Assembly: GCF_900156545.1 (NCBI RefSeq)
Contig: NZ_FTNW01000002.1
Span: 558,001 to 622,000, forward strand
Direction of reading: 5' to 3'
From: Aquipseudomonas alcaligenes
Lineage (GTDB): Bacteria; Pseudomonadota; Gammaproteobacteria; Pseudomonadales; Pseudomonadaceae
Length of the DNA: 64,000 nt
In this document: positions 38,461 through 48,604 of the stretch, piece after piece
Layout of the letters: every line of letters starts with the position of its first letter
Numbering within the stretch: position 1 is the first letter of the stretch
Notes under the pieces: generated by a model
The model's input: only the letters and a program-made list of their open reading frames with translations
What the model was told of the DNA's origin: nothing
The model's database searches: none
Position numbers and translations under genes: made by a program

Positions 38461-41097
38461 TCAGCCGGTGTTGCGCAGCCCTGCTGCGATACCCGCCACA
38501 CTGACCAGTAAAGCCTGTTCCAGAGGGCTGTCCACCGGGCTTTCACGCAGCCTGCAACGGGCCAGGAGCTCGGCCTGTAGCAGGTGCAGCGGGTCCAGGT
38601 AGATGTTGCGCACGGTAATCGCCTCACGGGTCTCCGGGCTGTGGGTGAGTAGTTCGGACTGATGGGTCAGGGCGAGTACCAGAGTGCGACACTGCGACAA
38701 TAGGTCGCGTAAATGCACACCCAGCGGTCGTAGCTCGGCCGTCACCAGCCGCTCGTCATACAGCCCGGCAATCGCCAGGTCGGTCTTGGCCAGTACCATC
38801 TCCAGCATGTCGATGCGCGTGCGGAAGAATGGCCAGCGCTCGCGCATATCCTCCAGCAGCGCCTGCTCGCCGCGCTGCATGGCGTTACCCAGTGCGCTCT
38901 CCCAGCCCAACCAGGCCGGCAGCATCAGACGGGTCTGCGTCCAGGCGAAGATCCACGGAATGGCGCGCAGGCTTTCGATGCCGCCGGCACGGCGCTTGGC
39001 CGGGCGGCTGCCGAGCGGCAGACGCCCCAGTTCCTGCTCCGGCGTGGCCTGGCGGAAGTACTCGACGAAGCGCGGATTGTCGCGCACCACCGCGCGATAG
39101 GCCGCCACGCCCTCCCCGGCCAGCCGCTCCATGGCCTCGCGCCAGGCCGGCTCGGGCGCGGGCGGCGGCTGCAGGGTGGCTTCCAGCACGGCGGCCAGGT
39201 ACAGGTTGAGGTTCTGCTCGGCCAGCGCCGGCAGACCGAATTTGAAACGGATCATTTCGCCCTGCTCGGTGGTGCGGAAGCGTCCGCTCACCGAACCCGG
39301 CGGTTGCGACAGGATGGCCGCATGGGCCGGCCCACCACCGCGACCGACCGTACCACCGCGGCCGTGGAACAGCAGCAGCTCCACCTCATGCCGGCGGCAG
39401 ACCTGTACCAGAGTCTCCTGAGCGCGGTACTGGGCCCAGGCAGCGGCCACGGTACCGGCGTCCTTGGCCGAGTCGGAATAGCCGATCATCACTTCCTGCG
39501 GGCCATGCAGGCGTGCTCGGTAGCCGTGCAGGCCCAGCAGGCGGTCGATGGCCGGGCCGGCGTTATCCAGGTCGGCCAGGGTCTCGAACAAAGGTGCAAC
39601 CCGCATCGGCCGCTGCAGGCCGGCTTCCTTCAACAGCAGTTGCACTGCCAGCACGTCGGACGGCGCGCCAGCCATGGAGATGACATAGGTGCCGAGTGAG
39701 GCAGCCGGTGCCGCAGCGATCACCCGGCAGGTCGCCAGCACTTCGGCGGTTTCGGCCGAGGGCCGGTGCTGCGCCGGCAGCAGCGGGCGGCGATTGTCCA
39801 GTTCGCGCAGGAGAAACTCGATGCGCCGCTCCTCGTCCCACTCGGCGTAGTTGCCCAGGCCCAGATAGTCGGTGATCTCGGCCATGGCAGCGGCATGCCG
39901 GGCGGCGTCCTGGCGCACATCCAGGCGCACCAGGAACAGGCCGAAGCAGGCGGCGCGGCGCAGGCAGTCGAGCAGCTCGCCTTCGGCGATCACGCCCATG
40001 CCGCAGGCATGCAGCGAGTGGTAGCAAAGCTCCAGTGGCTCGAGCAGTTCGCGATTGTCGTGCAGCACGTCGGCACCCGGTGCAATCTCCTCGCGCAGTG
40101 CAGCCTCGGCCCAGGCGCGGGTGGCGCGCAGACGCTCGCGCAGTTGCTTGAGCACGGCACGGTAAGGCTCCGGGTGCACGCCAACGCGCAGGCGCAACTC
40201 GTCACTGGCCTGCTGCATCGACAACTCGGCCGCCAGCCGCTCGACGTCGCGCAGGTAAAGATCGGCCGCCATCCAGCGCGCCAGCAACAGTACCTCGCGA
40301 GTGACGCTGGCGGTGACGTTGGGGTTGCCGTCGCGGTCGCCGCCCATCCAGGAGGCGAAGCGCACCGGCGCCGCCTCCAGCGGCAGGCGCAGGCCGCACG
40401 CCGCCTGCAGGGCGCGGTCGGCCTTGCGCAGGAAGTTCGGCACGGCCTGCCACAGCGAATGCTCGATCACCGCGAAGCCCCACTTGGCCTCGTCGACCGG
40501 GCTGGGGCGGTTGCGCCGGATTTCCTCGGTATGCCAGGCCTCGGCGATCAACCGCTGCAACTGGAGTTGCACCTCTTCGCGCTCGGCTGGCAGCAGGTCG
40601 CCGTGATCGAGGGCGGCCAGCTGCGCGGTCATGGCATCGTATTTCTGGATCAGGGTGCGCCGCGCCACTTCGGTGGGGTGCGCGGTGAGCACCAGCTCGA
40701 TATCCAAGCGGCCAAGCTGGCGCGCCAGCTGCTCAGGCTTGTGCCCATCCGCGACCAGGCGTTGCAGCAACTCGGCCAGCACCCGGTCATCGAAGGGTTG
40801 CGCCTCGCCCGGCCGACGCCGACGGATGCGGTGATACTGCTCGGCGATATTGGCCAGGTTGAGGAACTGATTGAAGGCCCGCGCCACCGGCAGCAGCTCG
40901 TCATCGCCGAGCGCGGCCAGCGTCTCGCGCAATTGCCGGTCGCCAGCGGCCGAGCCCTGGCGCCCGGCCTTGGCCCCCTGGCGGATCTGCTCGATCTTGG
41001 CCAGGAAGGCATCGCCGCGCTGATTGCGTATGCAATCGCCGAGCAGCTCGCCAAGCAGGTGAACCTCTTCGCGCAGACGCGCATCGATTTCCGCCAT
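38461..41097 (-). CDS. ppc: Phosphoenolpyruvate carboxylase
   Basis: An 878-residue enzyme making oxaloacetate from PEP and bicarbonate. The catalytic segments are present: V-L-T-A-H-P-T-E-V near 138, [10 protein letters not shown] near 545, [14 protein letters not shown] near 580, and the required C-terminal A-A-G-L-R-N-T-G. Length is standard. It lies upstream of adk on the same strand with a 161-bp gap. Confidence 0.97.
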   Translation of the reverse strand: MAEIDARLREEVHLLGELLGDCIRNQRGDAFLAKIEQIRQGAKAGRQGSAAGDRQLRETLAALGDDELLPVARAFNQFLNLANIAEQYHRIRRRRPGEAQPFDDRVLAELLQRLVADGHKPEQLARQLGRLDIELVLTAHPTEVARRTLIQKYDAMTAQLAALDHGDLLPAEREEVQLQLQRLIAEAWHTEEIRRNRPSPVDEAKWGFAVIEHSLWQAVPNFLRKADRALQAACGLRLPLEAAPVRFASWMGGDRDGNPNVTASVTREVLLLARWMAADLYLRDVERLAAELSMQQASDELRLRVGVHPEPYRAVLKQLRERLRATRAWAEAALREEIAPGADVLHDNRELLEPLELCYHSLHACGMGVIAEGELLDCLRRAACFGLFLVRLDVRQDAARHAAAMAEITDYLGLGNYAEWDEERRIEFLLRELDNRRPLLPAQHRPSAETAEVLATCRVIAAAPAASLGTYVISMAGAPSDVLAVQLLLKEAGLQRPMRVAPLFETLADLDNAGPAIDRLLGLHGYRARLHGPQEVMIGYSDSAKDAGTVAAAWAQYRAQETLVQVCRRHEVELLLFHGRGGTVGRGGGPAHAAILSQPPGSVSGRFRTTEQGEMIRFKFGLPALAEQNLNLYLAAVLEATLQPPPAPEPAWREAMERLAGEGVAAYRAVVRDNPRFVEYFRQATPEQELGRLPLGSRPAKRRAGGIESLRAIPWIFAWTQTRLMLPAWLGWESALGNAMQRGEQALLEDMRERWPFFRTRIDMLEMVLAKTDLAIAGLYDERLVTAELRPLGVHLRDLLSQCRTLVLALTHQSELLTHSPETREAITVRNIYLDPLHLLQAELLARCRLRESPVDSPLEQALLVSVAGIAAGLRNTG

Positions 41098-41292
41098 GAC
41101 CGCCCTCTCCGCTCTGGGATAGAGCCTTCAGCTTGCACAGGGCGACTCATTCTTACAAGCACACGACGAGTGGCCGTGACCGCAGCCAAGGCGAGCTAGG
41201 CTGAACAGACCGGGGGCAAAAGCCCCGTGGGCCGGCGCCCACAGCGTCCGACCAGACCGTCGCCCACCACGAATGGGCACAACGAGGTGTGT

Positions 41293-41637
41293 ATGAAGAT
41301 CCGTGAACTCGCCCGCCATTGGGAACAGAACGCCAAGGGTCGCCTGACCCGCAACACCTACCAGGTCCATCTCGACCTGGAATCCGCCGCGCGCCTGGCG
41401 GCATTGTGCGAGATGTACCCCAAGCGCAATGCCGAAGAGCTGCTCGGCGAACTGATCGGCGCCGCGCTGGAGGAACTGGAAGCCAGCCTGCCCTACGTCA
41501 AGGGCAGCAAGGTGGTGGCCACCGACGAACAGGGCGACCCACTGTACGAGGACATCGGCCCCACGCCGCGCTTCCTCGCCCTGTCACGCCGCTACCTGCA
41601 GGAGCTGTGCGCGCAGCAGGACAGCGCCAAGCACTAG
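41293..41637 (+). CDS. Small conserved protein with ribbon-helix-helix-like core
   Basis: A 114-residue cytoplasmic protein. Residues 18-62 read as strand-helix-helix: R-N-T-Y-Q-V-H-L-D-L, then E-S-A-A-R-L-A-A-L-C-E-M-Y and N-A-E-E-L-L-G-E-L-I-G-A-A-L-E-E-L-E, the outline of ribbon-helix-helix DNA-binding proteins. The rest is not recognised. The ATG at 41293 has a GAGG site; a longer upstream frame is unsupported. It is divergent from ppc. Annotators sometimes label this family a pilus tip component; nothing in the sequence supports that name. Confidence 0.7.
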   Translation: MKIRELARHWEQNAKGRLTRNTYQVHLDLESAARLAALCEMYPKRNAEELLGELIGAALEELEASLPYVKGSKVVATDEQGDPLYEDIGPTPRFLALSRRYLQELCAQQDSAKH

Positions 41638-41712
41638 CGCCGCGACGGGTCGAGCGCTGCCGCCTCACAAGGGCCGCAGAACGACGCCGGTGAGCACCCG
41701 CGTCGGGAGCAT

Positions 41713-42042
41713 TTACTGCTGAGGCGCCTGCGGCGTTTCCTGGCCCATGCAACGCACCGCCTGCTTCTTGCTGTCTACCAGCACGCCGGTCAGGCCCTTC
41801 TGCTGGGTATCGAACAGCACCAGCACGCCATCGATGCACTGCGCCACCTGATTGGCCGGCTTGAGCGAGACTTTGTAGTCCTCGCCGGGCACGGTCTTGA
41901 GCATGGTGAAATCGGCCAACAGCAGGGCATCCTCCTCCTTGGCGAAATGCACGTAGCCGTAGTACCAGAGCACGGCAATGGTGCCGATGATGCTGGCGAT
42001 ACCGGTGAGAATCATGGGAATGGCGTTACGTTCTTCACTCAT
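41713..42042 (-). CDS. Small membrane protein of unknown function
   Basis: A 109-residue protein starting M-S-E-E-R-N-A-I-P with one membrane helix at about 11-29 (M-I-L-T-G-I-A-S-I-I-G-T-I-A-V-L-W). The remaining 75 residues form a soluble domain with a conserved-looking C-x-D-G-V-L-V-L-F-D and a C-terminal C-M-G-Q. No family is recognised. The start is inferred from the downstream ATG that gives a compact membrane anchor, as no ribosome site is clear. It lies downstream of the TIGR00266 gene on the same strand. Confidence 0.65.
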   Translation of the reverse strand: MSEERNAIPMILTGIASIIGTIAVLWYYGYVHFAKEEDALLLADFTMLKTVPGEDYKVSLKPANQVAQCIDGVLVLFDTQQKGLTGVLVDSKKQAVRCMGQETPQAPQQ

Positions 42043-42135
42043 GGGAATGGCTCGCTGTACAAAAGGGCGAAAGTTTACCCGTTGCCCGGGTGCGCCGCGC
42101 GTCCGCAGTGTCGCAGCGCGTAACATCGCGACCGG

Positions 42136-42882
42136 CTACTTGCCGCCAGCACGTACTTCCTCGCGGGCCCGGAAAGTGGCGTCGTAGATACGCTCGGCCA
42201 GGCGCGAGAAGGGCAGGCTCTGCACCCACACGGTACCGGTGCCCTTGAGGGTGGCGAGGAGAATTCCCTCGCCGCCGAACAACATGCTCTTCAACCCGCC
42301 GGCCAGGCCGATGTCGTAGTCGATGCCGCTGGTGAAGGCCACCAGGCAACCGGTATCCAGGCGCAGGGTCTCGTTGTTCAGCTCCTTGCGGATCACCGTA
42401 CCGCCGGCATGCACGAAGGCCAGGCCGTCGCCTTCCAGCTTCTGCAGGATGAAGCCCTCGCCACCGAAGAAACCGGCGCCGATGCGCTTGTTGAAGCTGA
42501 TGCCGATCTCGGTGCCATACGCGGCGCAGATAAAGGCGTCCTTCTGGCAGATCAGCCTGCCGCCGACCTGGCCCAGGTCGATGGGCACCACGGTGCCCGG
42601 ATAGGGCGCGGCAAAGCCGACCCGCTGCTGGCCCTTACCCTGGTTGCTGAAGTGGGTCATGAACAGCGACTCGCCGGTGAGCAGGCGCTTGCCCGCACCC
42701 CACAGCTTGCCCAGCATGCCACTGGCCGAGCCATCGCCCATGCGCGTCTCGAAGCGGATGCCCTCGGTCATGTAGTTCATCACCCCGGCCTCAGCGATCA
42801 CCGTCTCGCCCGGGTCGAGGATGATCTCCACGGTCTGCGCCGAGGCGCCAAGGATTTCGTAGTCGAGTGTGTGGCTGGGCAT
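42136..42882 (-). CDS. TIGR00266/AIM24 family protein
   Basis: A 248-residue beta-rich protein of the AIM24/TIGR00266 family. The N-terminus reads [21 protein letters not shown] and glycine-rich turns follow ([31 protein letters not shown]). Family members form trimeric double-psi-like barrels of unknown role; the eukaryotic homologue is mitochondrial. It is downstream of the DUF1704 gene, separated by a palindromic repeat. Confidence 0.88.
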   Translation of the reverse strand: MPSHTLDYEILGASAQTVEIILDPGETVIAEAGVMNYMTEGIRFETRMGDGSASGMLGKLWGAGKRLLTGESLFMTHFSNQGKGQQRVGFAAPYPGTVVPIDLGQVGGRLICQKDAFICAAYGTEIGISFNKRIGAGFFGGEGFILQKLEGDGLAFVHAGGTVIRKELNNETLRLDTGCLVAFTSGIDYDIGLAGGLKSMLFGGEGILLATLKGTGTVWVQSLPFSRLAERIYDATFRAREEVRAGGK

Positions 42883-42912
42883 AGGAAGAATTCCTTGCAG
42901 GTTGCGCGGTGC

Positions 42913-42988
42913 GCCCTCTCCCGTTTACGAGAGAGGGACATGATTTACCCTCTCCCCCAACCCCTCTCCCCCAAGTGGGCGAGGGGAG
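42913..42988. repeat. CTCTCCC-type palindromic repeat pair
   Basis: Two adjacent elements (CCCTCTC-N10-GAGAGGG at 42914-42937, then a CCCTCTCCCC to GGCGAGGGG unit to 42987) lie between the DUF1704 and TIGR00266 genes. They belong to the same intergenic family as those at 8081 and 57251. Confidence 0.65.
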
Positions 42989-42996
42989 CCGCGGAT

Positions 42997-44286
42997 CTAG
43001 AGAATATTGGCGTAGTCCGCTTCGATGCGATCCAGGCTCAGATGGTTCAGGAAGTTGGAGAAACACATCCAGGCCGCCAGTGCGTTGAGGTCGCGGAACT
43101 GCGGCGGCAGGTACTTGGGTGGCGCTACCAGCCCCTCGTCGACCAGCTGGCGCAGGGTGCGCATGTCTTCCAGGGTGGTCTTGCCACAGAACAGCAGCGG
43201 GATCTGCTCCAGCTTGCCCTTGCGCACGGCGAGCTGGATGTAGTTATAGATCAGGATGAAACCCTTGAGGTAGGACAGGTCCTTGGTGAACGGCAGGCCG
43301 TCCGGGGTGGAGCCGCGGAACACCCGGCTGGCGTTGCCGTAGCTCTCCTCCAGGCCGTAGCCCTGCTCCTGGTAGAACTCGAACACCTGCAGGAAGTTCG
43401 CGCCCTCCTCCGCCATGTGGATGGCGCGGGTACGGTTGGTCAGCTTGCGCAGGCGATACGGATAGGAGGCGAATGCAATCACCTCCATCAGGATGGCCAG
43501 GCCTTCCTGGGTCACGGTCGACGAGGGCGGGCCCTTGGCCAGGAAGGTGCACACCGGCTGATTGAGACCGTTGAGGGTGGTGCCGACATGCACCAGGCCC
43601 TCATGCACTTCCAGCGCACGCACGTCGCGTTCGTTGAACAGGGCGTCGCTGCGAATCTTGATGTAGTCGGCGCCGGCGGCGGCATCGGCGACGATGCCGT
43701 CGGACTCCAGCACGCGAATGGTGTCGTCGCCAAACACCTTGGCCAGGCGCTCCTGGAGGATGGCCACGGCATCCTTGGCGGTGAGGCTCTTTGGCTCGTC
43801 CTGCAGGTCACCGCGGGCGGCGATGTTGTTCAGGTAGTCGGAAAGCATCAGGCCGAGGTCGGCCAGCGTCGGGTCGCCGGCGTGGAAGGCGTCCGAGGCG
43901 GCGCCGTAGAGTTCCTGCGAGATCAGGCCGAAGTCGGCGGTGCCGCGCGCCTCGAGCATGCGGATCACCATGCGGTATTCCTTGCACATGCGCCGCATGA
44001 TCTGCCCGACCGGATTGAACTGACCGAGCTGACGGGTGATGTCGCGCTCGATGTTCTGGAATTCCAGCTTCTTCGCCACCGCATCGAAGGCCAGCGGGCG
44101 GCTGTCGTAGTAGGCCCGATCGACCGCCGGCATTGCGCGCCCCTTGGCCTTGAGGAAGCCCTGGCGCACGCTGTCGTCCCACTTGATGGCATCGAGCACG
44201 CGGATCGGCGTCTGCGCCTCGACCAGGCGACCGGACAGAGCGCGGATGATCTCGTGATAATCGTCCTGGGATTTGCGCCGACTCAT
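42997..44286 (-). CDS. DUF1704 QEGLA-motif protein, probable zinc metallopeptidase
   Basis: A 429-residue soluble protein usually labelled 'flavohemoglobin expression-modulating QEGLA protein'. It carries an H-E-x-x-x-H motif (H228-E229 to H233, in V-H-E-G-L-V-H) and the family's Q-E-G-L-A (260-264), whose Glu261 could be the third zinc ligand. This is the layout of DUF1704 enzymes that include the animal tubulin tyrosine carboxypeptidase MATCAP. A carboxypeptidase-like activity is thus plausible but untested in bacteria. It is 9 bp downstream of the lipoprotein gene. Confidence 0.82.
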   Translation of the reverse strand: MSRRKSQDDYHEIIRALSGRLVEAQTPIRVLDAIKWDDSVRQGFLKAKGRAMPAVDRAYYDSRPLAFDAVAKKLEFQNIERDITRQLGQFNPVGQIMRRMCKEYRMVIRMLEARGTADFGLISQELYGAASDAFHAGDPTLADLGLMLSDYLNNIAARGDLQDEPKSLTAKDAVAILQERLAKVFGDDTIRVLESDGIVADAAAGADYIKIRSDALFNERDVRALEVHEGLVHVGTTLNGLNQPVCTFLAKGPPSSTVTQEGLAILMEVIAFASYPYRLRKLTNRTRAIHMAEEGANFLQVFEFYQEQGYGLEESYGNASRVFRGSTPDGLPFTKDLSYLKGFILIYNYIQLAVRKGKLEQIPLLFCGKTTLEDMRTLRQLVDEGLVAPPKYLPPQFRDLNALAAWMCFSNFLNHLSLDRIEADYANIL

Positions 44287-44295
44287 GGGCCGTCC

Positions 44296-44844
44296 TTACT
44301 CGACACTGCGCTGATAACGCGCCACTTCGACGAAGACGTCGGCATTGGCCTGATCATCGAGATAACTGAACACCTTGTCCAACGGGCTGGTGACCAGCAC
44401 GGCATCACCCTCCGGTGTTTCCACGGGCTGTCCCTGCAGGGTGCCGCCGTCCATGTCCTGCAGGATGCGCTCGACATCGAGGTTGTAGATCACCAGTTCG
44501 TTCTTGGCCGTCAGCTCGAAACCGGCGATGGCGAAGTTGGCCCCGAGCCGCTTGGGCAGGCCCGCCGAGATGTACCAGCGTCGACCATGATGGGCCACGG
44601 TGAAGCCATATTCCTCGGCCACCTGGTCATCGCCATCGCTCCAGGCCCTGGCACGGTAAAGATTGGAGCCGGCACGCACGATGGAAAGGTACTGTTGATC
44701 ACCCCACTCATCCTTGCGCTCCCAGTCGCCGAGCAGCGGCATGGGTGCCGCCTCGTTGGCCGGTATGGGGTCCTTGAACGTTACCAGGCATCCGCTCAAC
44801 AGCAGGCAACTCAGGGCAGCTAGGGCCAGGCGCCAGGCATTCAT
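44296..44844 (-). CDS. Small lipoprotein of unknown function
   Basis: A 182-residue secreted lipoprotein. The signal is M-N-A-W-R-L-A-L-A-A-L-S-C-L-L-L-S-G-C with lipobox L-S-G-C (C19). The residue after the Cys is Leu, favouring outer-membrane sorting. The mature part looks globular and beta-rich (Q-Y-L-S-I-V-R-A-G-S-N-L-Y-R-A-R). Family not recognised. It is followed 9 bp later by the DUF1704 gene, so the two probably form an operon. Confidence 0.78.
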   Translation of the reverse strand: MNAWRLALAALSCLLLSGCLVTFKDPIPANEAAPMPLLGDWERKDEWGDQQYLSIVRAGSNLYRARAWSDGDDQVAEEYGFTVAHHGRRWYISAGLPKRLGANFAIAGFELTAKNELVIYNLDVERILQDMDGGTLQGQPVETPEGDAVLVTSPLDKVFSYLDDQANADVFVEVARYQRSVE

Positions 44845-44871
44845 TACGCACTCCTTGTGAGATTCCGGCGG

Positions 44872-44898
44872 AAAAGAAAAGCCCCGCCAAGGCGGGGC
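44872..44898 (-). terminator. Terminator of the TetR gene at 44924
   Basis: The stem GCCCCGCC / GGCGGGGC (44881-44888 and 44891-44898), with a small central loop, leads on the minus strand into TTTTCTTTTCC. It lies 26 bp past the TetR stop. Confidence 0.75.
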
Positions 44899-44923
44899 CG
44901 CAACTCATGATAAGGAGGCGTTG

Positions 44924-45637
44924 TTAAGCCCCGATTACCAGATCGAGAAAGCGCCGCAGTACCGCACGCTGGCCTTCCTGATCGAAGTCTTCCACCCCAT
45001 CGACAATGGCATGATATTCCATCCGCAAAACCAGCGTCGTCAACACCTGTGCATCCTCGACCGGTGCCTTGGAGCCCATGGCCCTTACGGCGCGCTCGGC
45101 AAAGCGAAAACGCAGCTGCTGATGCGCCAGGAACAGTGGCCGCAACTGCGGATTGGTCAGCGCCTCCTGGCGGAAGGCCAGCTCAACCAGCAATTCGTCA
45201 TCATGAGCATGCATCTTGGCCAGGACGTGAGCCACGGCCAGATCGATGAAGTGGGTAACCAGCTCGCGACGAGCACGCGGATCCTGCTCGATGGCAGCTG
45301 CGATGCGGCGGAAGTCGTCCTCCATGCCGGCCCAGAGTGCAGCAAGGCTGGCCGAGCTGCGCTTGACGAACAAGGCGAAGCTGTCGGCAATCAGGTCCTG
45401 GATGTCATTGAAATAGTAGGTGGTGGCCGACAACGGCACACCTGCCTCCGCAGCCACCGCACGATGACGCACACCACGCAGGCCCTCACGCACGATGATG
45501 CGTAGCGCCGCTTCGAGAATGCTCAGGCGGCGCTGCTCGCTGCCCTGGCGACTGGCCTTGCGGCCACGATACTGCACGGATTCGGCTAACTCGCCGGCCA
45601 GTCGGACCGGGCATTCAACGGCGGAGCTGAGGTTCAC
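44924..45637 (-). CDS. TetR-family transcriptional regulator
   Basis: A 237-residue regulator. A basic, disordered N-terminus of about 30 residues precedes the helix-turn-helix (about 38-85): I-L-E-A-A-L-R-I-I-V-R-E-G-L, H-R-A-V-A-A-E-A-G-V-P-L-S-A-T-T-Y-Y-F. The C-terminal domain is all helical. Its ligand and targets are unknown. The lipoprotein-DUF1704 operon next to it, on the same strand past a terminator, is a candidate target by position only. Confidence 0.82.
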   Translation of the reverse strand: MNLSSAVECPVRLAGELAESVQYRGRKASRQGSEQRRLSILEAALRIIVREGLRGVRHRAVAAEAGVPLSATTYYFNDIQDLIADSFALFVKRSSASLAALWAGMEDDFRRIAAAIEQDPRARRELVTHFIDLAVAHVLAKMHAHDDELLVELAFRQEALTNPQLRPLFLAHQQLRFRFAERAVRAMGSKAPVEDAQVLTTLVLRMEYHAIVDGVEDFDQEGQRAVLRRFLDLVIGA

Positions 45638-45667
45638 TGCTGGACGTTCCTCGCAAGGACTGAAGAG

Positions 45668-45703
45668 AAAAAATCAGGGGCCTGCCATAGCGGCAGACCC
45701 CTG
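45668..45703 (-). terminator. Terminator of lysS
   Basis: A 12-bp stem with one wobble position (45675-45686 with 45692-45703) is followed on the minus strand by ATTTTTTCTC. It lies about 65 bp past the lysS stop and ends the prfB-lysS unit. Confidence 0.85.
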
Positions 45704-45768
45704 CTTTCAAACAGCCGGATGGCCATGTGCCACCCAGCGCCCGACGGTGCCCTTTCAACGGCCTGCGA

Positions 45769-47271
45769 TCAAGCCTGCGGACGCATATGCGGGAACAGGA
45801 TCACATCGCGAATGGACGGCGAATTGGTCAGAAGCATTACCAGGCGATCAATCCCGATACCCTCGCCGGCGGTCGGCGGCATGCCGTATTCCAGGGCGCG
45901 GACGAAGTCGGCGTCATAGTGCATGGCCTCGTCGTCACCGGCGTCCTTGTCGGCCACCTGCTGCAGGAAGCGCGCGGCCTGGTCTTCGGCGTCATTGAGC
46001 TCGGAGTAGGCGTTGGCAATTTCGCGGCCACCGATGAACAGCTCGAAGCGGTCGGTGACACTCGGATCGTCATCGCTGCGACGGGCCAGCGGCGAGACCT
46101 CGAACGGGTAACGAGTGATGAAGTGCGGCTGTTCCAGCTTGTGCTCGACCAGCTCCTCGAAAATCATCACCTGCAGCTTGCCCAGGCCTTCGAAGCCGAG
46201 CACCTTGGCGCCGGCCTTCTTGGCGATCTCGCGAGCCTTGTCAATGTCGTTGAGGTCGGCGGCGCTGATGTCCGGGTTGTACTTGAGGATCGAGTCGAAC
46301 ACCGACAGGCGCACGAACGGCTCGCCGAAGTGGAACACCTTGTCGCCGTAAGGCACGTCGGTGCTGCCCAGTACCGCCAGGGCCAGCTCGCGGAACAGCT
46401 CCTCGGTGAGGTCCATGTTGTCTTCGTAGTCGGCGTAGGCCTGGTAGAACTCGAGCATGGTGAACTCGGGGTTGTGCCGGGTGGAGACGCCTTCGTTACG
46501 GAAGTTGCGGTTGATCTCGAAGACCTTCTCGAAGCCACCGACCACCAGGCGCTTGAGGTACAGCTCCGGCGCGATGCGCAGGAACATGGCCATGTCCAGG
46601 GCGTTGTGGTGGGTCTCGAAGGGCTTGGCCGCCGCTCCGCCGGGGATGGTCTGCAGCATCGGGGTTTCCACTTCGAGGAAACCGCGCTCGTTGAGGAAGC
46701 GACGGATGTGCGCGATCACCTGGGAGCGCACGCGGAAGGTGTCACGCACCTCCTCGTTGACGATCAGGTCGACGTAACGCTGGCGGTAACGCTGCTCGGT
46801 GTCGGTCAGGCCGTGGTGCTTGTCCGGCAGCGGGCGCAGCGACTTGGTCAACAGGCGCACGTTGAGCATGTCGACGTACAGGTCGCCCTTGCCGGACCGG
46901 GCCAGGGTGCCCTCGGCGGCAATGATGTCGCCCAGGTCGAAGTGCTTGACCGCTTCCAGCTGCTCGGCCGGCAGGGTCTTGCGGTTGACGTAGACCTGCA
47001 GGCGCCCGGAGGTGTCCTGGATGACCATGAAGGCGCCACGATTGAGCATGATGCGCCCGGCGACCTTGACCGGGATGGCGGCAGCTTCCAGCTCTTCCTT
47101 GGTCTTCTCCGCGTACTCTTTCTGCAGGTCGGCGCACAGGCTGTCGCGGCGGAAATCGTTGGGGAAGGCATTGCCCTGCTCACGGACGGCAGCAAGCTTC
47201 TCTTTGCGCTGGGCAATCAGCTTGTTTTCTTCCTGTTGCAGTTCGTGCTGGTCGAGTTGTTGGTCGCTCAT
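45769..47271 (-). CDS. lysS: Lysyl-tRNA synthetase, class II
   Basis: A 500-residue class IIb aminoacyl-tRNA synthetase. An OB-fold anticodon-binding domain (about 55-165) precedes the catalytic core with motif 2 ([14 protein letters not shown]) and motif 3 (G-I-G-I-D-R-L-V-M). The start was placed at [10 protein letters not shown]; an in-frame ATG seven codons upstream has no ribosome site. It follows prfB by 77 bp, the conserved prfB-lysS arrangement. Confidence 0.96.
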   Translation of the reverse strand: MSDQQLDQHELQQEENKLIAQRKEKLAAVREQGNAFPNDFRRDSLCADLQKEYAEKTKEELEAAAIPVKVAGRIMLNRGAFMVIQDTSGRLQVYVNRKTLPAEQLEAVKHFDLGDIIAAEGTLARSGKGDLYVDMLNVRLLTKSLRPLPDKHHGLTDTEQRYRQRYVDLIVNEEVRDTFRVRSQVIAHIRRFLNERGFLEVETPMLQTIPGGAAAKPFETHHNALDMAMFLRIAPELYLKRLVVGGFEKVFEINRNFRNEGVSTRHNPEFTMLEFYQAYADYEDNMDLTEELFRELALAVLGSTDVPYGDKVFHFGEPFVRLSVFDSILKYNPDISAADLNDIDKAREIAKKAGAKVLGFEGLGKLQVMIFEELVEHKLEQPHFITRYPFEVSPLARRSDDDPSVTDRFELFIGGREIANAYSELNDAEDQAARFLQQVADKDAGDDEAMHYDADFVRALEYGMPPTAGEGIGIDRLVMLLTNSPSIRDVILFPHMRPQA

Positions 47272-47348
47272 GGTCGTCTGTCTGCCTGGCATCTAAATCA
47301 AAGGGGTTACTGGCCGGAGCGAGCCGCGCTCACTCCGCCGGGTGCGAA

Positions 47349-48444
47349 TCAAAGGCCCTGTTTCAGGCTGGCCTCGAGGTACTGGTCGAGGTCGCCGTCG
47401 AGGACCTTCTGGCAGTCGCTGCGCTCGACGCCGGTACGCAGATCCTTGATGCGCGAATCGTCGAGCACGTAGGAACGGATCTGGTGCCCCCAGCCGATGT
47501 CGGACTTGGAGTCTTCCAGCGCCTGCGAGGCGGCGTTGCGCTTCATCATCTCCAGCTCGTACAACTTGGCCCGCAGCATTTTCATGGCGGTGTCCTTGTT
47601 GGCGTGCTGGGAACGTTCGTTCTGGCAGGCCACCACGGTGTTGGTCGGTACGTGGGTGATACGTACGGCCGAGTCGGTGGTGTTGACGTGCTGACCACCG
47701 GCGCCGGAGGAGCGGTAGGTGTCGATGCGCAGGTCGGCCGGGTTGATCTCGATCTCGACCTTGTCGTCGATCTCGGGCGATACGAACACCGCCGAGAACG
47801 AGGTGTGGCGACGGGCGCCGGAGTCGAACGGGCTCTTGCGCACCAGACGGTGCACGCCGATCTCGGTGCGCAGCCAGCCGAAGGCATACTCGCCCTTGAT
47901 GTGCACGGTGGCGCCCTTGATGCCGGCGACTTCGCCTTCGGACAGTTCGATGATGGTGGCGTCGAAACCGCGCTTGTCGGCCCAGCGCAGGTACATGCGC
48001 AGCAGGATGTTGGCCCAGTCCTGCGCTTCGGTACCGCCAGAGCCGGCCTGGATATCCAGGTAGCAGTTGTTCGGGTCCATCTCGCCGCTGAACATGCGGC
48101 GGAATTCCAGCTTCTCGAGGATTTCGCGCAGGCGCTCGACTTCGGCGACGATGTCGTTGACCGCGCCCTCGTCGTTCTCTTCGGCGGCCATTTCCAGCAG
48201 GTCTTTGGAGTCGGCCAGGCTGCCGGTGAGGTCGTCGATGGTTTCGACGATCTGCGCCAGCATGGCACGCTCGCGGCCCAGGCCCTGGGCGTACTCGGGC
48301 TTGTTCCAGACGCTGGCGTCTTCCAGTTCGCGGTTTACTTCAACCAGGCGATCATGCTTCTGATCGTAGTCAAAGATACCCCCGAATCGACAGGGTCCGC
48401 TCGGACAGGTCCTTGATGCTGTTGAGGATCGGATTGATTTCCAT
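47349..48444 (-). CDS. prfB: Peptide chain release factor 2 with programmed +1 frameshift
   Basis: Release factor 2 reads UGA and UAA stop codons. The coding sequence is split by a programmed shift: codons 1-24 (48444-48373, starting M-E-I-N-P-I-L) end at an in-frame TGA, and reading resumes one base later at 48371. The joined product is 364 residues, the normal RF2 length. It has the S-P-F tripeptide in R-K-S-P-F-D-S-G and the G-G-Q motif in G-A-G-G-Q-H-V-N. The TGA makes the gene sense RF2 level. It lies upstream of lysS. Confidence 0.96.
48370..48384 (-). promoter_or_regulatory. prfB +1 frameshift site
   Basis: On the minus strand the sequence is CGGGGGTATCTTTGAC: an internal G-rich SD-like stretch (48383-48379), the slippery CTT codon (48375-48373) and the TGA (48372-48370) followed by C. 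This is the classic RF2 autoregulatory site, except that the usual A before the G-run is C. Confidence 0.95.
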
Positions 48445-48604
48445 GGTGGGCAGCACTCTCGGGCAAAGGCGCGCGGCTGTCGGGCCATCGGCGAGGTGCC
48501 GACCGCGCACGACGCAGGCCGCGACCGCGAAGTTTCGGAAAAGCACGCGAGTATACCCGAGTGCACGCGCCCTGGCAGCCCGCAGGCTGACCGGCGGGCC
48601 GACC

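Noticed and set aside
42409..44823. Long plus-strand open frame opposite the TIGR00266, DUF1704 and lipoprotein genes
   Set aside because: It is antisense to three well-supported genes, has no ribosome site, and shows no recognisable domain.
48369..48384. Apparent frameshift or sequencing error in prfB
   Set aside because: The sequence around it is the known programmed +1 site and the joined product has the standard RF2 length.
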